Assembly: GCA_025357215.1 (NCBI GenBank)
Contig: JANXPR010000412.1
Coordinates: forward strand, 1 to 42,398
From: Acidobacteriaceae bacterium
Lineage (GTDB): Bacteria > Acidobacteriota > Terriglobia > Terriglobales > Acidobacteriaceae
Direction of reading: 5' to 3'
Length of the DNA stretch: 42,398 bases
Shown here: piece after piece, positions 18,382-25,381 of the stretch
Layout of the letters: each line of letters opens with the position of its first letter
Numbering within the stretch: the first letter of the stretch is position 1
Program-made: the position numbers and the translations under genes
Notes under the pieces: generated by a model
What the model saw: only the letters and a program-made list of their open reading frames with translations
The model's database searches: none
What the model was told of the DNA's origin: nothing

Positions 18382-18630
18382 GTGATCAGGAGAGTTGCGC
18401 TGAAAAACATAGTAGGCAGGCGGGTGGCTGCGGCACGCCAACGCTCTGAACCAGCACTAACGCAAGATGCACTTTCAGGGAGGCTCGCCAAACTCGGGAT
18501 TCAGGTCGACCGAGCCGCAATTGCCAAAATAGAAAATGGCCACCGCCATGTACTCGACTACGAACTTAAGGCTCTCGCGAATGCCTTAGGCGTGGATGTC
18601 AGTTGGCTTCTTGGGGACAAAAAAGGTTGA
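18382..18630 (+). CDS. XRE-family HTH regulator (82 aa, controller-protein-sized)
   Basis: VGRRVAAARQRSEPALTQDALSGRLAKLGIQVDRAAIAKIENGHRHVLDYELKALANALGVDVSWLLG: HTH_3-type domain; GTG start. Confidence 0.85.
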   Translation: MIRRVALKNIVGRRVAAARQRSEPALTQDALSGRLAKLGIQVDRAAIAKIENGHRHVLDYELKALANALGVDVSWLLGDKKG

Positions 18631-19280
18631 AAGATCCAATTCTCAAGCTACGTTCGGCTACGCGGCGGGCCAAGTCGGACGTGGCGAACAAGTTGATCAG
18701 TATGTTTCTTCATGAACTGAGTCGAAAGATCAGCCAGAGCTGGTCAGTTAAAGTTGACGGAGAGGAATACGGCAACCTTGTCCGAAAGTGGTTCAATACC
18801 CAATGCCCATATTGCTGTTGCGATCTGACGAATACCGAATCCGTAATTGAACATCTCGACGGCATGAATCGATATCGGGTCGGCCTCCATGTACCTGGCA
18901 ATGTTTTGATGGCGTGCAGAAGATGCAACAGTGAGAAACGCCGTGACGACTCATTGAGAGTGCTGTTGCTTGCTCAATCTGGGTGGGAATCGTTCTTGTC
19001 TCACGACGGCACCCGTTGCGTCACTCTCTGCCGCACATGCCGGTATTGGAGGAGTATCTGGAACGATGATATCGAACGAAGACTGCGGCTGAACGAGAAC
19101 TTGCAGAGAATTCGTTCGTTTCGCAGCGGATTTCCGGAGCTTTTGCAGGTTCTCCCTTCCTTTACACAGACGCATCCAGAGTTGTTGGGCAAACTCTACT
19201 CCGATTGTCAAACTTTTGCTGAAATGGAAACCAAGTCCCTCTTGGAAAGAGTTGATTCAGGATCCAAGCCCCAATCTTAA
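18627..19280 (+). CDS. HNH-endonuclease-like protein
   Basis: CPYCCCDLTNTESVIEHLDGMNRYRVGLHVPGNVLMACRRCNSEKRRDD: CxxC...H...N...CxxCN pattern; likely TTG start overlaps the XRE TGA (TTGA). The ORF track starts at 18603. Confidence 0.8.
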   Translation: MKDPILKLRSATRRAKSDVANKLISMFLHELSRKISQSWSVKVDGEEYGNLVRKWFNTQCPYCCCDLTNTESVIEHLDGMNRYRVGLHVPGNVLMACRRCNSEKRRDDSLRVLLLAQSGWESFLSHDGTRCVTLCRTCRYWRSIWNDDIERRLRLNENLQRIRSFRSGFPELLQVLPSFTQTHPELLGKLYSDCQTFAEMETKSLLERVDSGSKPQS

Positions 19281-19470
19281 ACTGGTTCATATCGTTGGCC
19301 AAGGAACGATCTGTCTTTTTAAATACAATAGCCCCCTTCCAGTTCAAAAACACGTAGTTTAGCTCACTGTCTATTGAATTATGTGCGCGCTAGCATGGGA
19401 TGAGGGTGGTCAGTAGTTATTTTTCATCGCTGGGTTGAACATAAACGGCGAGATCGAAGTGGATAGTGCT

Positions 19471-19758
19471 ATGACCGATCTAATTCCACCTGATGCCACA
19501 GCCGATGATAGTCCGACCAACGCTGAACGAGCGTCCTGGGCGGAAGTCGCTTTGCGGGCGTTTGGCCGTCGGACCGGAACTGTCGGAAAGAAGGTAGGAG
19601 ACGACGAGGCCCCCTATCTGATCATTACCGACCTGCTGGCGGACCTGGCGCACTGGTGTGACCGCAACGACGTTGATCTGCCGTCAGCGCTGGCGAGTGC
19701 GGCGCGGTATTACCAGGAAGAGACTGCCGGAGAAGGCAAACAGTTGGGTGGAACCTAA
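19471..19758 (+). CDS. Hypothetical small protein
   Basis: ATG start MTDLIPPDATADDSPTNAERASWAEVALRAFGRRTGTVGKKVGDDEAPYLIITDLLADLAHWCDRNDVDLPSALASAARYYQEET; well-folded composition. Confidence 0.65.
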   Translation: MTDLIPPDATADDSPTNAERASWAEVALRAFGRRTGTVGKKVGDDEAPYLIITDLLADLAHWCDRNDVDLPSALASAARYYQEETAGEGKQLGGT

Positions 19759-19780
19759 AGGAATCCTTGTCTCCTCATTT

Positions 19781-19868
19781 TCCTAGCTCCGCCTTCGGCT
19801 GCGCGCGAGCCTGCGGCGCGAGGAAGATGTTTTTCTTCTCCCTTCTCCCGGCACTCACGTACCGGGCT
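19781..19868 (-). repeat. Composite hairpin repeat, copy 2 (inverted relative to copy 1)
   Basis: Reverse complement reads agcccggtacgtgagtgccgggagaagg...cttcctcgcgccgcaggctcgcgcgcagccgaaggcggagctagg, aligning along its length with 17805-17893. Confidence 0.75.
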
Positions 19869-19930
19869 ACAGACTGTGGCGTCCCCATAGTGGGGACTGG
19901 CCAACCAACAGGGCCAAGGCTAACGCGCGG

Positions 19931-20057
19931 AGCCCACCACCCCTCGAAACGCGACTGTCATCCCAGATTACGCGTGAGCAGCATAATCCTGGAGGTATGG
20001 AACCACAAGATGTTGGGTTGGTCTAAGGTGAGGCAACCCTAGATTTTGTGGTGGGCT
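19931..20057. other. Structured intergenic element (candidate ncRNA or MITE-like element)
   Basis: Terminal inverted repeat AGCCCACCAC/GTGGTGGGCT (10/10) plus internal hairpin CCACAAGAT...GGGTTG...CAACCC...ATTTTGTGG. Confidence 0.5.
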
Positions 20058-20232
20058 ATTATTCGCTGTACTATCGCCAGATTTCCATTGACTTATCGGC
20101 CTGACAGTGATAACATAAGTCATTTAATTGCAATAGCTTAGGAGAGTTCCGTGTACTGCTGGCGGGGATACGGGGAGGGTGAGAAAATGGCTAGTTTTTG
20201 GGTCGAAATCGCTGGGATGAATCGGCTAAGTG

Positions 20233-20520
20233 CTTTAGATCTTGGGATGAAGGGGGAGGGGAGTAGATCTGGTGATCTGGTGATCTGGTGATCGCCGTGA
20301 TCGTGTGATCGGAAGGCAGATTCCTCGCGCCGTTAATCGAGATCGCAGAACCAGGAAGCATACACAGCCGAGAGCGGCTGCGCTCCACAAATCGAGAAAC
20401 TCACGCCAAATTGGGATGCGGCGCGTAAGTCTTTTAGATCTTGGGATCAAGGAGGAGGGGGGCCGCGCAAAGCTCGGCATCGCCGGAATCGCCGTGATCG
20501 CCGTGATCGGGTGATCGGAG
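20233..20520. repeat. Pair of GATC-rich composite intergenic repeats
   Basis: TTTAGATCTTGGGAT(G/C)AAGG(G/A)GGAGGGG followed by GTGATCGCCGTGATCG...GTGATCGGA occurs at ~20233-20315 and ~20431-20520; copy 1 also has tandem GATCTGGT. Confidence 0.7.
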
Positions 20521-21016
20521 AACAAGAACCACTTACCGCAGAGGACGCAGACGGCGCGAAGGGGAAAGATAGCAGAGGAAAAAGACATCAGAGGAATCGA
20601 GGAGCGAATGAAGCAAATTGACGCGGTGGGAAAAGCGGGATCGACGGTCGTAGGCGCGAGAGGCATCGGTGAGAGAGCTTGCGTGCGTACCCCAAAGTCC
20701 AATACCCTCACCGTCCGTCCACCGTTGTCCCAACTCGCCTCTAAGTTTCCCCTCGGTAACGCGCACATTTTTGCACCAGAGGATATGCTTAGTTCAACCC
20801 TGAACGTTTGGATTCAGCGTGCAACGCCGGATCCAAGACCCCTCGATGTTCGAAATGGAGATCTTCAAAACGAAGACCTTCGACAAGCAAGTTCTCGCGA
20901 ACCCTCACTGGAACAAATTCGCCTTTATTGATTCGTGATATCTGAAATGGTCGTGAAGTTTTTTTGACTGTTTCGCTTGAACCACATTCGCCCGCGCGTG
21001 CGTAAGGAGTTCGTAC

Positions 21017-21706
21017 ATGAAGATTCTGCGGTTCGTCCTGCTGTCGGCAATTTTAGTTGTCGCTTCAAGTTTGTCTGGATTTGTGCAAAACGCCGTTGCG
21101 CAGAACCGGAGCCAGTCCGGCGCCCGCCCGGATCTGATGTCCGCCTTGTTGGAACTGGACCGCCAGGCTGCGGCCACCAACAGTGACATCAGCCATCTCC
21201 AAATCGACAAATGGAAAGGCGGCTGGAAGACCGGCTTTACCACCAGCAGTTCACACAAGAACCAAGCGTCGCAAACGGCGCAGTCCTTGCAGCGTAACCT
21301 GCATGGCGGATTGCCGGACCTGATTCGCGACGCGCTGAATTCCCGCGGCAACCTGTACACCACGTTCAAGGTTTATGAAGACGTGGGCCTGGTGTGCGAA
21401 GCGTTGGACGGACTGGCCACCACTGCCCATGAGTTCGGCAAGCAAGAGGAGTACGCGCCGCTGGCCACGGACTACAACAGCCTGATTCGTCTGCGCCACG
21501 TGCTCTCGACTTACATTCAGCAAAAAGCCGCGGCCGTGGATGGCGGCGGGTCGTCGTTTTCCAGCATGACGTCCAGCGCGTCGCCGGACGGCCTGGGCAT
21601 GCCCAAGAAAATCATTATTGATGATGGCTTGCCGGACAAGCCGACGAAGTCCGTGGCGGCCAAGAAGAAAAAGACTTCGACCATGCCGTTCAGTAACGGC
21701 CAGTAA
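21017..21706 (+). CDS. Secreted protein of unknown function, paralog 1
   Basis: Signal peptide; DKWKGGWKTGFTTSSSHKNQASQTAQSLQ...YAPLATDYNSLIRLRHVLSTYIQQKAAAVD shared with the next gene. Confidence 0.82.
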   Translation: MKILRFVLLSAILVVASSLSGFVQNAVAQNRSQSGARPDLMSALLELDRQAAATNSDISHLQIDKWKGGWKTGFTTSSSHKNQASQTAQSLQRNLHGGLPDLIRDALNSRGNLYTTFKVYEDVGLVCEALDGLATTAHEFGKQEEYAPLATDYNSLIRLRHVLSTYIQQKAAAVDGGGSSFSSMTSSASPDGLGMPKKIIIDDGLPDKPTKSVAAKKKKTSTMPFSNGQ

Positions 21707-21822
21707 AGTTTTGCGGGAAGGTGGCCCGGGGGCTTCAGGTTTTGTTCTGAACGCCGCGCCGCTGAAAGGTGTCAACGCCATGGAAGTCTAACGTCTGAAA
21801 AAGAATTTACCCCCACAGGAGT

Positions 21823-22551
21823 GTGCCCATGAAAAAGTTAACGGCTGCAGTCTTTGTCTTCTCTCTCGCTGCTCTCTCACTTCAGGCGAGCGGATTCGCT
21901 CAGTCTCACTTGCTGAAGTCCGACTCCAAGTCGCATGACACGGCTGCCGCAACAACAACGGCCGCGTCTCCGTCCACCGCGGCGCCGGCATCATCTTCTT
22001 CCACGTCAACATCCATCAAGCCCACGGACTTGAATTCCATGTTGACGGACGCGGACAGCGTGGTTGGCAGTACCAACACCGATCTCGCGAATCTGCGGAC
22101 AGACAAATGGGCCTCTGGATGGAAGACGGGCTTCATCAAGAAGAGTTCACACAAGCAGCAAGCCAGCCAGGTTGCCGATACGCTCAAGCTCCAGGCCGGC
22201 GCGTTGCCGGGCATGATCAGTGACGTGCGTTCGTCGCACGGCAGCGTGGGTGCAACATTCAAGCTGTACAACAATCTCACCATGGTCTGCGAGAACCTGG
22301 ATATCCTGGCGGAAGCCACGCAGAACTACGGCAAGAAAGACGACTACACCAAGCTCTCTACCGACTACACCAACCTGCTCCGCTTGCGCGCCAGCCTGTC
22401 CTCTTACGTCGAACAGCGTGCCGCACTTGTGGACCCGCGCGGCAACGTGTCTTCCTCCAGCACCGCTACCGCGAAGAAGGATGACACCACGGCGCCTAAA
22501 AAGCACATCGCCAAAAGTCGTAAAAAGCCGGCATCCGCTTCAGGCCAATAA
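21823..22551 (+). CDS. Secreted protein of unknown function, paralog 2
   Basis: Signal peptide; DKWASGWKTGFIKKSSHKQQASQVADTLK...YTKLSTDYTNLLRLRASLSSYVEQRAALVD; SD-like AGGAG upstream of GTG/ATG region. Confidence 0.82.
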   Translation: MPMKKLTAAVFVFSLAALSLQASGFAQSHLLKSDSKSHDTAAATTTAASPSTAAPASSSSTSTSIKPTDLNSMLTDADSVVGSTNTDLANLRTDKWASGWKTGFIKKSSHKQQASQVADTLKLQAGALPGMISDVRSSHGSVGATFKLYNNLTMVCENLDILAEATQNYGKKDDYTKLSTDYTNLLRLRASLSSYVEQRAALVDPRGNVSSSSTATAKKDDTTAPKKHIAKSRKKPASASGQ

Positions 22552-22720
22552 CGAGTTACCAACAAATTCGTGCCCGCCAAGGCAAATCGGCTCCTGGCAA
22601 CGGGGGCCGTTTTTTTAGGCTATAAGTCCGTTGAACATTCTTGTGGTTTTGTTGTTGGCCTGCTCACCAGCGATAATGTTCTCCGTCAATACAACTGGAA
22701 AGGATTCCAAACTTACACCC

Positions 22721-23254
22721 ATGAATATGCGGAAAATATTTACGCTGGCCATTGCGCTGAGCGTTCTCACGCTTTCGGCCTTCGCCCAGCAGGATAAGAG
22801 CAAGCGGCCCAGCCCTCCGGGAACGGCGGAAGTCACCCTGAAAGGCAAGGCCATCAAGATTGATTACAGCCGTCCGTTCCTGAAAGGCAGAAAACTTGGG
22901 ACCGAGCTGGCGCCCTACGGACAAGTTTGGCGCACTGGCGCGAACGAAGCCACCACTCTTACCACGGCTGTGAACCTGAACATTGGCGGAGCCAAAATCC
23001 CCGCCGGCACTTACACCTTGTGGACGCTGCCTTCCGCCACCGGATGGAAGCTGATCATCAACAAGCAGACCGGTCAGTGGGGCACCAATTATGACGACAA
23101 GCAGGACCTGGTCCGCGTGGACATGAAAACGTCAGCGCTGGCCCAGGCGGTTGAGCAGTTCACCATTTCCTTCGACAAAAAAGGTGACGATTCCGCCAGC
23201 TTGGTGCTCGACTGGGAAAGCACTCGCGTGACCGTGGCCGTGAAAGCCGAATAA
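22721..23254 (+). CDS. DUF2911-domain secreted protein
   Basis: IKIDYSRPFLKGRKLGTELAPYGQVWRTGANEATTLTTAVNLNIGGAKIPAGTYTLWTLPS is characteristic of DUF2911. Confidence 0.9.
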   Translation: MNMRKIFTLAIALSVLTLSAFAQQDKSKRPSPPGTAEVTLKGKAIKIDYSRPFLKGRKLGTELAPYGQVWRTGANEATTLTTAVNLNIGGAKIPAGTYTLWTLPSATGWKLIINKQTGQWGTNYDDKQDLVRVDMKTSALAQAVEQFTISFDKKGDDSASLVLDWESTRVTVAVKAE

Positions 23255-23277
23255 CAGCAGGGAAGTTTCATCGGAAG

Positions 23278-23300
23278 GCGCAGCTTTGGCTGCGTCTTTT
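23278..23300 (+). terminator. Probable Rho-independent terminator
   Basis: GCGCAGC-tttg-GCTGCGT hairpin followed by cttttg. Confidence 0.65.
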
Positions 23301-23437
23301 GTTTATGCGTGTAAATTCTGGTGTGCGCGAACGATGTGTGCCAACGATTGATGCGAGAGAAAAGGCTGGTCACGCACAAACGCACGACTGCACATGCTTC
23401 AAGATTTATGACTTGATGAAGATGGGGTGGAAACGAA

Positions 23438-23968
23438 CTAGTTGCCGCAGGTCCCGTCAGCGCCAATTGCGAACCGTCCGCCACCTGTGCCCGAGGACGA
23501 CTTCAAGATAAAGCCGCTCTGATCGGTGGAGAAAGTGCAGCGCCCAGATGCCGTCGATGATTCCGGAGTTCCCGTCAAGGAATAGCCGCGAACCGGCGTG
23601 CTGCCGTCGCCCAGCAACTCAAAGATGTATCCGCTCTTTACTCCGCTGAGCAGCGCATCGTCCATGATGATGCAGGAATTGTGCGCCGTGACGGCGGTAC
23701 AGTCTGTGCCGTTCGGACCCAGTTCCGCCAGGCTCGGCGCAAACCCTTCGTCCGGATACTCGGTGCTGTACAAAGTTTCCGCCATTTGCACGGTGCGCAT
23801 CGAAGCCACAGCAGCGGCTTCATTGGCTTTCATGCGGGAGTTCACCAAGCTGGGGATGGCGATCGCGGCAATGACCAGAATCACCATAACTACCACCAGC
23901 ACCTCAACCAGGGAAAACCCTCGGCGGGTGCTGACGCTTGGGGAGAGCGTTATTTTTGTACTTACCAT
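23438..23968 (-). CDS. Type IV pilin / type II pseudopilin-like protein
   Basis: Prepilin signal RRGFSLVEVLVVVMVILVIAAIAIPSLVNSRMKANEAAAVASMRT. Confidence 0.9.
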   Translation of the reverse strand: MVSTKITLSPSVSTRRGFSLVEVLVVVMVILVIAAIAIPSLVNSRMKANEAAAVASMRTVQMAETLYSTEYPDEGFAPSLAELGPNGTDCTAVTAHNSCIIMDDALLSGVKSGYIFELLGDGSTPVRGYSLTGTPESSTASGRCTFSTDQSGFILKSSSGTGGGRFAIGADGTCGN

Positions 23969-24375
23969 AGGGATTACAACCTAAGTAACTACTGAGAGAG
24001 TACCAGCATACCCTAAAAGTAGATTACCGTACTCACATTAATTTCTCTTATCTTGGCCCAGAAACCGTACCTAGACCCCACTCATTATCTAACCTATATA
24101 ATTTTCAAGCAATTAGGGTCTTTACCTTGGAACTCTCCTGGCCAATACCAATCCGACGGGAACCCCGCAATTTGGTTGTAGCAAGAAAGCGGCCAAATCA
24201 CCCGGAACTCACCCGAGTCTGCCTGTGTTTTCATGCAGATTTTTGTACTTGATCCCGGTCTCGAACATCAGCCAATCGCCCCCCAATCACCCCGCCGTCC
24301 CCGCTTCCTGTTGACAATCAACATCAAGCAGCCTAGGCTGGCCATGGGCAATGCCGCCCCGGGAGTGCACCGGTT

Positions 24376-24720
24376 TTGACTGATTCCAAAGCAGACGTTC
24401 TGCAAGGTACGCTCGACTTGATGGTGCTTAAGACCCTTGAAGCCTTGGGACCTCTGCATGGTTATGGCTTGGCGCGGCGCATTGAGCAGGTTTCAGAGAA
24501 CCTGCTGCATTTGAATCAGGGTACGCTTTATCCCGCGCTGCTGCGCTTGCAGCAAAAAGGCTGGATCGCTTCGGCCTGGGGCGTATCGGAAAACAACCGC
24601 AAGGCCCGCTTCTATACGCTTACCGCTACCGGCAAGAAACAGCTCGTTGTGGAAGCCCGCAACTGGGAACGCATCTCCCGCGTGATGGGGCGACTGCTGA
24701 ACGGTTTGCAGGAAGCCTGA
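24376..24720 (+). CDS. PadR-family transcriptional regulator
   Basis: LQGTLDLMVLKTLEALGPLHGYGLARRIEQVSENLLHLNQGTLYPALLRLQQKGWIASAWGVSENNRKARFYTLTATGKKQL. Confidence 0.93.
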   Translation: MTDSKADVLQGTLDLMVLKTLEALGPLHGYGLARRIEQVSENLLHLNQGTLYPALLRLQQKGWIASAWGVSENNRKARFYTLTATGKKQLVVEARNWERISRVMGRLLNGLQEA

Positions 24721-24830
24721 TCAAATCGACCGTGCTGCATGAAGCACATTACAATATGACTTTTAATGAATAACTGGCAGCTCAAGGGACTATTGGGTCT
24801 CGATACAATGTTCGGTTCGCAACGCGACGG

Positions 24831-25286
24831 ATGACATCAGCAAGAAACGGGAAGAAAAAGGCTGTGCTGGCACAAGCTAAACAATGGAAGTTTCTCCTGG
24901 GTTGCGTTCTTTTTCTGTCTGCAGCCTTTGATCTCTCTTGGGCTCAAGTGCCGCTCAGCGGATCAATGGAAATGGTTTGCATCCCCCCGGTGTTTCTCGA
25001 CCTGCATCTGAAGCGCATCTCAAATGGTGAGAGCCTCGTGGTGCACATGTGGACAGCGCCGATGAAGGAGTCCTTGGCAAAAAACACCCCACATGAGGCA
25101 AGAGGTCAATGGTGCTCTGCCGAAAACCATTGTGAAACAGTGGAAACAAGCATAACGTTCAAGAAATTCAATTTAGAAAAGCAAGCAACCGGGAACTACG
25201 TCGTAGCATTTGCCGATGGCCACGAACAGAAGGGGACGCTTAGCGTCGTCAGAAAGCCGTACAAGAAACCATTTCTCTGTATGTAG
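24831..25286 (+). CDS. Hypothetical secreted protein
   Basis: Signal-like N-terminus (FLLGCVLFLSAAFDLSWA); four Cys in the mature region; unrecognised family. Confidence 0.6.
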   Translation: MTSARNGKKKAVLAQAKQWKFLLGCVLFLSAAFDLSWAQVPLSGSMEMVCIPPVFLDLHLKRISNGESLVVHMWTAPMKESLAKNTPHEARGQWCSAENHCETVETSITFKKFNLEKQATGNYVVAFADGHEQKGTLSVVRKPYKKPFLCM

Positions 25287-25381
25287 CTTGTTGGTGTCCG
25301 AGTGTTTGGGAAAAGGCTGCTTAACCTGCAACCGTCCATGCAGTTTTGTGGATCTCAATTTCCGTTTTTGACAATGAAGTC

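Noticed and set aside
19981-20060. Structured element considered as a tRNA
   Set aside because: No acceptor/T-arm GTTCRA signature and wrong stem lengths.
20235-20768. 177-aa minus-strand ORF with SDHPITAITAI and SPDHQITRS runs
   Set aside because: Translation of the GATC-rich repeats; no start context or domain.
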